In this document: in pieces, positions 1 through 6,087 of the stretch
Layout: the number at the start of each line of letters is the position of its first letter
Numbering within the stretch: the first letter of the stretch is position 1
Assembly (NCBI GenBank): GCA_021783525.1
Contig: JAJXTT010000043.1
Span: forward strand, 1 to 9,299
DNA: 9,299 nt
Source of the DNA: Pseudomonadota bacterium
GTDB taxonomy: Bacteria > Pseudomonadota > Gammaproteobacteria > Burkholderiales > Gallionellaceae
Direction: 5' to 3'
Translations under genes and position numbers: made by a program
The notes under the pieces: generated by a model
What the model was told of the DNA's origin: nothing
The model's database searches: none
The model's input: the letters and a program-made list of their open reading frames with translations, nothing else

Positions 1-1476
1 AACTTCGATCTGGCGGCACAGCACCTTGCGCAGAGCAAAGGCGCATATGTCCCGACTCCCGATGTTGTCGGTGCATATGAAGTGTTGCCGCAGCCTTATG
101 CGTGGGGGGCTTTCGGGCAGCGCAGGGATGTCCCCGACGCGCGCTTTCCGGCGGACTTGCCGAATGGCCCGTTCCAGATCACCAGATATGTAAGCTACGG
201 CACGCACACGGGCGATCCCCTGCACCGGTTCTTCCAGATGTGGCAGCAGGTCGATGGCGGCAAGAACGATCTGTTCGTCTGGACGGCGGAATCTGCCGGC
301 GTCGGACCCAGCAACGGGAAATCGCCCGTCGCATACGGCAAGACCTTCCAGGGCGGCGTGGCCATGGGCTTCTACAATATGGCAAAAGGCGATGCGCCTT
401 ATATCCGCCAGCTTGCCGACGAATATGCGATCGCCGACAACTATCACCAGTCCATCATGGGCGGCACGACGGGAAATTATCTTGCACTGGCCACGGCCGA
501 TGTCGCCTTCTATACGCATGACGGCAAGCCCGCGGTTCCGCCGGCCAAGCTGATCGAAAATCCGGATGCACAACCCGATACCAACAACTGGTACACGGAA
601 GACGGATACCTGGGCGGGACGTACGTGAATTGCTCCGATACCGCAAATCCGGGTGTCAAGGGAATCGCCGATTTCCTGAAACGTCTGCCGTACCGCCCGT
701 TCCGCGACGGGAATTGCGATGCCGGCACCTATTACATGGTGAACAATATGGAGCCGTCCTACTCGCCGACGGGAGAACTGCTCGCGGCGGGTAACGACAA
801 GCTCCCGCCGCAATCCATCCCCACGATTGGCGATGCATTGACGGCCAACGGCGTGTCCTGGCGCTGGTACACCGGAGGGCGCAACGACGGAAAGAACGTC
901 GACAAGGAGTATTGCGCGATGTGCGATACGCATCTGTACTTCTCTTCCATCATGCAGGGCGCGGACAAATCCAATCTGCGCGATCTGCAGCAGTTCTACG
1001 TGGATGCGCAACAAGGCGAGTCGGCGTTCCCCGCGGTTGCCGTCATCGCTCCCTACGACAGCATATCCGGACATCCGGGCTACGCGATGGAGACCGGCTT
1101 CGACGAGCTGTTGCGCAGCGTGGTGGACAAGGTCAGGCAGAACCCCGAACTATGGAAGAAGACCGCAATCTTCGTGACCTTCGACGAGAGCGGCGGCTAC
1201 TACGATTCGGGCTATGTCCAGTTCATCGACTTCTTCGGCGATGGCCCGCGCATCCCGCTGCTGGTGATTTCCCCGCACGCCAGGAAAGGCTACGTCGATC
1301 ACACTTATTACGATCACGCATCCATACTCAAATTCATTGAACACAACTGGAACATACCGCCGCTGTCGAATCGCAGCCGGGACAATCTGCCCAACCCGAT
1401 CCACGACAAGGCATCACCCTATATACCCAAGAACAGGCCGGCCATCGGCGACCTGATGAACCTGATCAAGGACTGA
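1..1476 (+). CDS. Phosphoesterase family protein (PF04185; acid phosphatase/phospholipase C-like), 5' partial
   Basis: The frame is open from base 1 with no upstream stop, so the gene starts outside the window; the GTG at 82 is an internal valine and not the start. The 491 visible residues have the layout of the phosphoesterase family that includes bacterial phospholipase C and AcpA-type acid phosphatases, which hydrolyse phosphate mono- or diesters outside the cytoplasm. Family-like segments are: GDPLHRFFQMWQQ (from about 211); DNYHQSIMGGTTGNY (about 436-480), resembling the D-N-x-H-Q...G-G block; TFDESGGYY (about 1177-1203), the conserved D-E-x-G-G metal-site region; GPRIPLLVISPHAR (about 1243-1284); and YYDHASILKFIEHNW (about 1306-1350). 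The N-terminal part, which would carry the export signal and first metal ligands, is missing. It ends two bases before the next gene, so the pair is an operon. Family assignment is confident; substrate (monoester or phospholipid) cannot be told. Confidence 0.88.
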   Translation, partial: NFDLAAQHLAQSKGAYVPTPDVVGAYEVLPQPYAWGAFGQRRDVPDARFPADLPNGPFQITRYVSYGTHTGDPLHRFFQMWQQVDGGKNDLFVWTAESAGVGPSNGKSPVAYGKTFQGGVAMGFYNMAKGDAPYIRQLADEYAIADNYHQSIMGGTTGNYLALATADVAFYTHDGKPAVPPAKLIENPDAQPDTNNWYTEDGYLGGTYVNCSDTANPGVKGIADFLKRLPYRPFRDGNCDAGTYYMVNNMEPSYSPTGELLAAGNDKLPPQSIPTIGDALTANGVSWRWYTGGRNDGKNVDKEYCAMCDTHLYFSSIMQGADKSNLRDLQQFYVDAQQGESAFPAVAVIAPYDSISGHPGYAMETGFDELLRSVVDKVRQNPELWKKTAIFVTFDESGGYYDSGYVQFIDFFGDGPRIPLLVISPHARKGYVDHTYYDHASILKFIEHNWNIPPLSNRSRDNLPNPIHDKASPYIPKNRPAIGDLMNLIKD

Positions 1477-1478
1477 CA

Positions 1479-3401
1479 ATGAAGAATCTGAAAATTTCCC
1501 TGTTGCTGGTGTCGTTGCTGATGCCGCTTGTGTCGCTGGCCGAAGCCGCGGTGGCTACCGTGGAGTTCACGTCGACGCCGGCGCCGGAGACCGATGCGGA
1601 GCGCACCAGCTTTTATACGCGCTCCAGCGCCATCGTGACTTACCGCAACGGCACAAAGAAAGTGTTCCCGCTCACGTATCGGGCGCTGTATCGCTCATCG
1701 GACAGGATCGGCCGCTGGCAGGCAGGCGCCATCGTGGACAAGGACGGCAAGCTGATCCAGCGCACCGCCGCCAATGCAGACGGCGAAGTCGCCCAAGGCC
1801 CGTTCTTATCGTATGCGCCGGATGCGAACTCCTTGCTGGGAACGCAAAAGGGCAAGTACACGGCGTACCTGATGACGCATTACGAATACAACACCGAAGC
1901 GCCGAACGTGGAGGCGGGCAAACCGGCCGTGCAGCTGTATGCACAATTGCCTGCAGCCATCGATCAGGCAACCGTGGTTCAGGACAGGAAGACCGGGTTG
2001 CTGAAGGTCGTCGACCTGGCCAACGTCGATGCGTCCGCCAGCGGCGGGATATGGACGCCGTGCGCGGGCAGCATGACGCCGTGGGGCACGCATCTGGGCG
2101 GCGAAGAGTACGAGCCCAATGCCAAGGAGTTTGAGAACGAACCGCTGCAAACCATGAATCTGTACACCGGCACCTTGGACAAAACCGCGCAGTCCGGCGG
2201 CAGCAATCCCTATGCCTATGGTTACAAATTCGAGGTATCGGTCGACGACAAGGGCCATTCCCGTTTTGTTAAGCGCTATGCCATGGGCAGGCTGGCGAAT
2301 GAGCTGGGCGATGTGATGCCCGACAGGCGCACCGTATACATGGGCGATGACGGACGCGATACCGTGATGTTCATGTTCGTCGCCGACAAGGCGGGACAAC
2401 TGACTGCCGGCACGTTGTACGCGGCGATCTGGATGGGAGTGTCGGCGGTCAACGGCGGCAAGGCCGGGTTGCGCTGGATCCCGCTGGGCCATGCCAGCGA
2501 AGATGAAGTGCACACGCTGATACAGGGCGGGATCAGATTCTCCGACATCTTCGAAGTGGCCAGCCCCGCAGACATGAAATCGAACCCGGCAAAATTCGCC
2601 GCCTTCAAGCCGGTCTTTGTGTATGCCGGAACAGGCAAGGAAGTCGCGCATCTGGAATATCTGAAGCTGAAACCCGGCATGGCGAAGGCTGCAGCCTTCC
2701 TGGAGAGCCGCCGCTATGCAGCACTGCTGGGCGCGACCAGCGAATTCACCAAGATGGAAGGCGTGACGCACAATGCACGCGACAAGCGCCTGTATGTCGC
2801 CATGTCCTATGTCGAAAAGAGCATGGTGGACAAGCAGAACGAAGATCGCCCGCGCGACGACATCAACCTGGAAGGCGACCCCAAAGACCTGGCTTGCGGC
2901 GCCGTATATGAAGCAAGCCTGAAAGGCGGAGAGCGCGACCTCGATGGAAACAGGATCAACAGCGACTGGGTGGCCGGCAGCATCCAGGCGTTGGTGACGG
3001 GTGCGAAGAAACCATTCGGCCAGCAGTATGGAGAGTTCGACAAGTGCGATACGGACCGCATTGCGAATCCCGACAACCTGAAATATTCGGAAAGCCTGCA
3101 CACCTTATTCATAGGCGAGGATAGCGGGAACCACCTGAACAACTTCGTCTGGGCCTATGACGTAAGCCAAAAGCAGACGAAACCGGTCCGCATCTTTTCC
3201 GCGCCGGTCGGGGCCGAGGATACGGGCCTGCAAGTGGTCGATGACTGGAACGGCCATTTCTATCTGATGGGCAATGTCCAGCATCCCGGAGCGACCGATG
3301 ACCTGAAGCAATATCCGGCAGCGATCAAGGATGTGCTGGGCAAGAAAGTGGATCAGCGGGGTGTGGTTGGCTACCTGAGCGGGTTGCCGAGTATCAAGTA
3401 A
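1479..3401 (+). CDS. PhoX/DUF839-family secreted phosphatase
   Basis: A 640-aa protein of the PhoX (PF05787, DUF839) type; characterised members are extracytoplasmic phosphomonoesterases with an Fe/Ca cofactor. The ATG is preceded by AAGGA (1468-1472) at 6-nt spacing. Residues 1-23 form a Sec-type signal (two Lys, hydrophobic core 7-20, likely cleavage after A-E-A); no twin-arginine motif is present, although many PhoX proteins use Tat. Family-like blocks are TPCAGSMTPWGTHLGGEEYE (193-212), with the Cys195 that would correspond to the iron-ligand cysteine of PhoX; MEGVTHN (426-432); ANPDNL (529-534); GEDSGNH (546-552); and GNVQHPG (598-604). It follows the phosphoesterase by two bases and is closed by a terminator, so the two are probably co-expressed for phosphate scavenging (inference). 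No Pho box can be judged because the operon promoter is outside the window. Phosphatase activity is inferred from family only. Confidence 0.85.
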   Translation: MKNLKISLLLVSLLMPLVSLAEAAVATVEFTSTPAPETDAERTSFYTRSSAIVTYRNGTKKVFPLTYRALYRSSDRIGRWQAGAIVDKDGKLIQRTAANADGEVAQGPFLSYAPDANSLLGTQKGKYTAYLMTHYEYNTEAPNVEAGKPAVQLYAQLPAAIDQATVVQDRKTGLLKVVDLANVDASASGGIWTPCAGSMTPWGTHLGGEEYEPNAKEFENEPLQTMNLYTGTLDKTAQSGGSNPYAYGYKFEVSVDDKGHSRFVKRYAMGRLANELGDVMPDRRTVYMGDDGRDTVMFMFVADKAGQLTAGTLYAAIWMGVSAVNGGKAGLRWIPLGHASEDEVHTLIQGGIRFSDIFEVASPADMKSNPAKFAAFKPVFVYAGTGKEVAHLEYLKLKPGMAKAAAFLESRRYAALLGATSEFTKMEGVTHNARDKRLYVAMSYVEKSMVDKQNEDRPRDDINLEGDPKDLACGAVYEASLKGGERDLDGNRINSDWVAGSIQALVTGAKKPFGQQYGEFDKCDTDRIANPDNLKYSESLHTLFIGEDSGNHLNNFVWAYDVSQKQTKPVRIFSAPVGAEDTGLQVVDDWNGHFYLMGNVQHPGATDDLKQYPAAIKDVLGKKVDQRGVVGYLSGLPSIK

Positions 3402-3424
3402 TAACCGGTTGGGATGGAAGAAAG

Positions 3425-3450
3425 GGCAGCGCATGCGCGCTGCCTTTTTT
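3425..3450 (+). terminator. Intrinsic terminator of the phosphatase operon
   Basis: A perfect 8-bp GC-rich stem GGCAGCGC / GCGCTGCC closes on the tetraloop ATGC and is followed directly by six T residues. The AAAG ahead of the stem can extend it by pairing with the T tract. It lies 24 bases after the stop of the PhoX-like gene. Confidence 0.93.
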
Positions 3451-3455
3451 ATTTG

Positions 3456-3473
3456 GGGATGCGCCGATCAAGT
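3456..3473. repeat. Dispersed intergenic repeat, copy 1 (truncated)
   Basis: GGGATGCGCCGATCAAGT matches 7320-7337 at 17 of 18 positions (one G/A difference). Similarity continues weakly into a T/C-rich tail (GGxTTTxTxCC) and is then lost near 3490, whereas the copy at 7320 runs on into two hairpins. Copy 1 therefore looks cut off where the accessory segment begins. Confidence 0.6.
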
Positions 3474-3490
3474 TTGGCTTTTTCCCCTCG

Positions 3491-3652
3491 CGTCCCGCAC
3501 GTTGTGTTTTGTTGGTGTTCGGCCATATCGGCCTTAGCAAGCAATGCTGTGAAACTTTCGTTTTGTTAGAAACCAGTCGTTAAATGTGGAGTTGAGGGGT
3601 CTCGCGCGGTTTTTGCGGGAGGTTACTCTCGAACGAAAGGTAGGCATCGCGT
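3491..3652. other. Intergenic gap with a possible degraded attC behind the orphan gene
   Basis: No convincing gene. Read on the minus strand, just after the stop of the orphan gene, GCCTACC (3645-3639) runs into TTTCGTTCGAG, which resembles the 5' half of attC sites (GCCTAAC...TTCGTTCAAG) with one base missing. The octamer CTTTCGTT (3555-3562) and its complement AACGAAAG (3632-3639) form an 8-bp inverted repeat over 85 bp. A GTTRRRY-type core, GTTAAAT, lies at 3579-3585, and TTGTTAGAA at 3563-3571 is repeated exactly at 4236-4244. No complete attC with good R' and L' boxes can be built here, so this is only a candidate remnant. No clear terminator for the minus-strand gene is seen. Confidence 0.25.
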
Positions 3653-4108
3653 TCAGCCCGGGAGAAGTCCCAAAGCTTTTTGAACCCCCTTCTCACCGAA
3701 CATCTCGATTCGCTTCCATTGAAGGGTTGCGGCGTCATCACCCAGACTTTGAAGTTGCCGCTTCACACTGTGAAAGTCTTCGACGCGCCAAGTGTGGGCC
3801 TCGGCTCTTGCGACGATCGCGGGAATATGTGGACGCCAGAGGTCACCACCGAACGATCGCGGATTGATGTGACCGCCGTAGGTCTCGCGAACGCGATGCA
3901 TTGCGAGAAACGGAGTCTTGGCGTAGAAGCAGGCTGCATCAATTCGAGAGGTCACTTGTCCAATATGCCGCCCATCTCGCGCAGCGTTTCGACCTAAGAC
4001 CGTCGCCGCGTCGGAGTAGGTCATGTAGTAACTGGCGTCTTGGAGGATGTGCTTTTCGAGGTGCTCAACGAGAGTGACGGCGTCAGCATGTTGTACGTTT
4101 GCTGCCAC
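3653..4108 (-). CDS. Orphan 151-aa protein in a probable integron cassette
   Basis: I do not recognise the family. The start is GTG at 4108, chosen because the minus strand carries AAGGAGG (complement of 4114-4120) five bases upstream, one of the best ribosome sites in the window. The protein has no signal peptide or membrane span and looks soluble. Residues 28-75 have a conserved-domain feel (YMTYSDAATVLGR, then GRHIGQVTSRIDAACFYA and PFLAMHRVR), followed by WRPHIPAIVARAEAHTW (91-107) and a helical C-terminus. The gene starts about 60 bases inside the predicted crossover of an attC site in the same orientation, the usual position of a cassette gene. Two plus-strand frames overlap it (3586-3867 and 3680-3997), but neither has a good ribosome site. 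The coding call is fairly sure; function is unknown. Confidence 0.72.
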   Translation of the reverse strand: MAANVQHADAVTLVEHLEKHILQDASYYMTYSDAATVLGRNAARDGRHIGQVTSRIDAACFYAKTPFLAMHRVRETYGGHINPRSFGGDLWRPHIPAIVARAEAHTWRVEDFHSVKRQLQSLGDDAATLQWKRIEMFGEKGVQKALGLLPG

Positions 4109-4163
4109 ACGGACCTCCTTTCCTATCTAAAGTTTGTAGACGAATTACGCCTGCGCCTACGAT

Positions 4164-4220
4164 GCCAAACGCTGCGATCAGCCGCCGCTTTCATCGGTCG
4201 GCTGAATTGATTTGTTAGGC
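4164..4220 (-). repeat. Integron attC recombination site (59-base element), minus orientation
   Basis: Read on the minus strand this 57-bp element opens with GCCTAACAA (R'' box GCCTAAC, a perfect RYYYAAC) and ends with GCGTTTGGC (R' box GTTTGGC, one mismatch to GTTRRRY); the outer boxes are complementary at 6 of 7 positions. Inside, TCAGCCG and CGGCTGA form a perfect 7-bp arm, then one unpaired base, then CCG/CGG around a 7-base loop (4188-4194). On the plus strand, which would be the recombined strand, the unpaired base is T4198. Paired arms, an extrahelical base, unpaired spacers and a length of 57 bp are hallmarks of attC. The 5' half also resembles the attC consensus ...AGCCGA and the 3' half resembles GCGGCT...GCGTTAGGC. 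The expected crossover is between G4170 and T4169 on the minus strand. No intI gene is in the window. Confidence 0.75.
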
Positions 4221-4446
4221 TTTTCACACCGACCATTGTTAGAAGCAATTTAGAACGGACTTCAACAGTCCGCAATGGCCAAACTTCGATCATTAATATA
4301 TTTCGGCAGTCGGTCGAACGCCGCTTTCTTTGCTGATCCTGATGAATAACTTCCGCTTTGTGTCTCGGAGCTGACCATATGAGGGATAATTGTATCCGTA
4401 AAGTGGCAGTTAAGCGCAATAACGTCGACAAAATGGAGGTTTGGAA
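4221..4446. promoter_or_regulatory. AT-rich gap upstream of the plus-strand operon, with nested hairpins
   Basis: No gene supported; a minus-strand frame across it (4123-4542) runs through the attC and has no ribosome site. Alternative hairpins are visible: CCATTG (4233-4238) can pair with CAATGG (4273-4278) or, in part, with CAAT (4246-4249), and CGGACT-TCAAC-AGTCCG (4256-4272) is a perfect 6-bp hairpin touching the second partner. CCGCTTT followed shortly by GCTGA occurs at 4321-4336 and 4353-4374, and also inside the attC at 4185-4205. GATAAT (4385-4390) is the best -10-like hexamer for the operon, but no good -35 lies 17 bases upstream, so a promoter is only suspected. A ribosome site GGAGGT ends the region at 4435-4440. 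Confidence 0.35.
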
Positions 4447-4770
4447 ATGAACATGAATAATCGCCCCACTATTGAACAACTGAGAGCACTTTTTTCTGCC
4501 CAGAATGATGACGCTGGTGACCATATACTTTGGGTAGATCAAAACGGAACTGTCAATCTTAGCGTGCTTCCCGACGAACTAACCCCGGTAGGTTTCGAAG
4601 AGGTAGCCCCGAACATAAAAATCCGATTTGAAACATTCGGCCGTGGTAATAAATATGTTGGCGTATCCGCGGCGCAAGACGAAGGATTCATGCGTGACAC
4701 CTTGTCATCATTGCTGCATTCCTGGTCAAAGCGGAGTGGAGGTAAAGATGTCGAATATGTTGACCATTGA
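4447..4770 (+). CDS. Orphan 107-aa protein, first gene of the accessory operon
   Basis: Family not recognised. ATG 4447 is preferred over the in-frame TTG at 4441 because GGAGG (4435-4439) then sits 7 bases upstream; the TTG would be only one base from it. The protein is small, acidic and soluble-looking, with no signal peptide or membrane span: a helical start (PTIEQLRALFSAQ), a beta-rich middle (HILWVDQNGTVNLSVLP, IKIRFETFGRG, KYVGVSA) and a final helix (FMRDTLSSLLHSW). Codon choice is clearly more AT-rich than in the flanking phosphatase and transporter genes, which points to acquired DNA. Its end overlaps the next small frame by 23 bases and the 332-aa nucleotide-enzyme-like protein follows, so it is probably a partner or accessory of that system (inference from context only). 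Confidence 0.68.
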   Translation: MNMNNRPTIEQLRALFSAQNDDAGDHILWVDQNGTVNLSVLPDELTPVGFEEVAPNIKIRFETFGRGNKYVGVSAAQDEGFMRDTLSSLLHSWSKRSGGKDVEYVDH

Positions 4771-4960
4771 GAATGGAATGTTCTAGATATTGCTCTCCTT
4801 CAGCCGTAATGCATTGCCAAATGGTACGCAAATCAATAGGCTCAGAGAAATCTGGGGAGACCGCCTCTTCCATGAAATTATGGGGCGATCTCATCTCTTC
4901 AATGAAGGTGAATTCAAAGGAATAGCTCAATGGATTATACGTTCAGGCAGGCGCGACTAA
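4748..4960 (+). pseudogene. Small overlapping gene interrupted by an in-frame amber codon
   Basis: GGAGGT (4738-4743) stands four bases before ATG 4748, which opens a frame of 12 codons (MSNMLTIENGMF) closed by TAG at 4784-4786. The same frame then stays open for 57 more codons to TAA 4958-4960, with protein-like content (segments LPNGTQINRLREIWGDRLF, HEIMGRSHLFNEGEFKG and IAQWIIRSGRRD). It overlaps the gene before it by 23 bases and the gene after it by 31, as tightly packed operon genes do. Three explanations fit: a broken gene; a shorter gene starting at TTG 4790, with no clear ribosome site; or suppression of the amber. The minus-strand frame 4688-4930 uses the same triplets in reverse and is the main competing reading. 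Function unknown. Confidence 0.4.
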
Positions 4961-5928
4961 ATAAAGACGAAGAACTATGGGTGCGCGAGGTTTATAAGAG
5001 TCAGGAGTCTGACGTAAGAAAAACCAAGGTAAAGTTGTACGGAAAAATATCCAACGACTTTGACCCAAGAAAAATTGATTATCGGCTGTTTCGATATGAT
5101 CACCCAACGCTTCTTGGAATTTGGGCGATTGATCCAGAGAGTAAAGTTTTCAGAAACGTAGCACAGGTGATTTCTAAGATTAAGGAGATGATTCTCAGGG
5201 CTCCGGGAATTGACAGAATTGCCGCCGCTGATCTGGCAGGCAATATCGGGCTGCAAACACAAGATGTTGAGGTGGCGCTACGTTTAATGTGTGACTTAGG
5301 AAACTTCATGGGAGGTGCATCGGCAAGCAGTAATAATGGAGGCTATGCATCCATAAGTTTTCCGCCCGGAGATGATGGCTACGATGCTTATCTCTCCTAT
5401 GAAAACCTCGACAACCTAATGGAAGAGTTCTATACCTGGAAACCAAAACAGGTTGTCAGTTCTGGGATGGCTGGGTTGTTGAATCCACCTCTTTTTGCAG
5501 GAACGAGCTCAAGCGAAGATGTTCGACAACGCTCTAATACGGCGTTTGTTATTATGCCTATAAACCCAAACATCCCGGAGCTAGAAGACGTCTACAATGC
5601 CATCCAGGAAGTTTGTGAAAAATTTGGCATAAGCGCCACAAGGGCTGATCTCATTGAACACCAAGAGAGCATTACAGATGTTGTCTTGAGACAAATTCGG
5701 GAATGTGAGTTTCTGATTGCTGATCTTTCACATGAGCGTCCCAATGTCTACTATGAAGTAGGGTATGCGCATGCGTTAGGTAAACGCCCAATTCTGTTCA
5801 GAAAAGCAGATACGCCATTGCATTTTGACTTGGCGGGCTTCGGATGCCCTGAATTCCAAAACGTAACTGCATTGAAGAACAAACTTGATAAGCGATTTAA
5901 GGCGATTTTCGGGATGGAGTCAGAGTGA
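4930..5928 (+). CDS. Winged-helix-like protein with C-terminal nucleoside deoxyribosyltransferase/TIR-like domain
   Basis: A 332-aa soluble protein; AAAGGA (4916-4921) lies 8 bases before ATG 4930. Residues about 76-168 look like a winged helix-turn-helix: KIKEMI, then AADLAGNIGLQTQDVEVALRLMCDLG, a Gly/Ser/Asn loop and strand GGYASISF. Residues about 203-305 form a Rossmann-like domain of the nucleoside 2-deoxyribosyltransferase/TIR-like superfamily: strand AFVIMPI (205-211), CEFLIADLSHERPNVYYEVGYAHALGKRP in two blocks (259-287), then ILF and HFDLAGFG. Glu276 in Y-Y-E-V-G-Y-A-H-A matches the catalytic nucleophile of deoxyribosyltransferases (E-L-G-Y-A motif). Such domains cleave N-glycosidic bonds of nucleosides, nucleotides or NAD, and are often effectors in bacterial conflict systems. 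A defence or stress-effector role is inferred from this plus the accessory setting; a housekeeping nucleotide enzyme is less likely given the fused DNA-binding-like part. AT-rich codon use suggests transfer. Confidence 0.8.
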   Translation: MDYTFRQARLNKDEELWVREVYKSQESDVRKTKVKLYGKISNDFDPRKIDYRLFRYDHPTLLGIWAIDPESKVFRNVAQVISKIKEMILRAPGIDRIAAADLAGNIGLQTQDVEVALRLMCDLGNFMGGASASSNNGGYASISFPPGDDGYDAYLSYENLDNLMEEFYTWKPKQVVSSGMAGLLNPPLFAGTSSSEDVRQRSNTAFVIMPINPNIPELEDVYNAIQEVCEKFGISATRADLIEHQESITDVVLRQIRECEFLIADLSHERPNVYYEVGYAHALGKRPILFRKADTPLHFDLAGFGCPEFQNVTALKNKLDKRFKAIFGMESE

Positions 5929-5944
5929 GCGTGGAGGTCTTGAT

Positions 5945-6028
5945 ATGAGGCTATGTGTTATAGCAAATCACCAGCACTCACAAGAGCCCCATAGATTCAC
6001 CGAAATGAGCACGCGGCGAAAGTTATAA
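5945..6028 (+). CDS. 27-codon frame with an ideal ribosome site (small protein or truncated gene start)
   Basis: GGAGG (5933-5937) is followed at 7 bases by ATG 5945 and a 27-codon frame ending TAA 6026-6028 (begins MRLCVIANHQ). It starts 16 bases after the stop of the 332-aa gene, in the place expected of a fourth operon gene. The product is too short to classify. A likely reading is the surviving 5' end of a gene cut at the right border of the accessory segment, since composition returns to GC-rich soon after; a true microprotein is possible. Confidence 0.35.
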   Translation: MRLCVIANHQHSQEPHRFTEMSTRRKL

Positions 6029-6056
6029 ATAGCACCACTTGGGTCCGCTATGGTGC
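6017..6056 (-). terminator. Weak candidate terminator of the antiporter gene
   Basis: On the minus strand, 31 bases past the stop of the antiporter gene, GCACCA and TGGTGC (6056-6051 and 6037-6032) form a 6-bp stem with a 13-base loop, followed by the U-rich stretch TATTTATAACTTT. The loop is long and the T tract interrupted, so efficiency is doubtful. Confidence 0.35.
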
Positions 6057-6087
6057 GCAGCGCAGACATCCCGCCGCAAAGCCACCA

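Noticed and set aside
82..84. GTG at 82 as the start of the first phosphatase gene
   Set aside because: The frame is open to base 1 and the family needs a longer N-terminus with signal and metal ligands; 82 is internal.
1806..3101. 431-codon open frame on the minus strand inside the PhoX-like gene
   Set aside because: It lies wholly antisense to a gene with signal peptide, ribosome site and family motifs; its His/Arg/Ala-rich translation is typical of a GC-rich shadow frame.
3586..3997. Plus-strand frames 3586-3867 and 3680-3997 over the orphan gene
   Set aside because: Neither has a convincing ribosome site, while the minus-strand gene has AAGGAGG at ideal distance and a more natural protein sequence.
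4276..4415. A second attC: GCCAAAC (4276-4282) and GTTAAGC (4409-4415) 140 bp apart
   Set aside because: Only the outer boxes fit; the inner arms are not complementary and no L boxes are visible, so this is probably chance.
4773..4925. 50-codon plus-strand frame just upstream of the 332-aa gene
   Set aside because: Composition (Ser/Lys/Met-rich) reads as an out-of-frame shadow and there is no clear ribosome site.
4688..4930. 80-codon minus-strand frame between the accessory genes
   Set aside because: It uses the same triplets as the plus-strand frame 4748-4960, starts with TTG without a good ribosome site and overlaps the end of the 107-aa gene. It looks moderately protein-like, so it remains the main alternative.
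3451..6087. CRISPR array, insertion sequence or tRNA in the accessory segment
   Set aside because: No regularly spaced repeats, no transposase-like frame with terminal inverted repeats and no cloverleaf could be found by eye.
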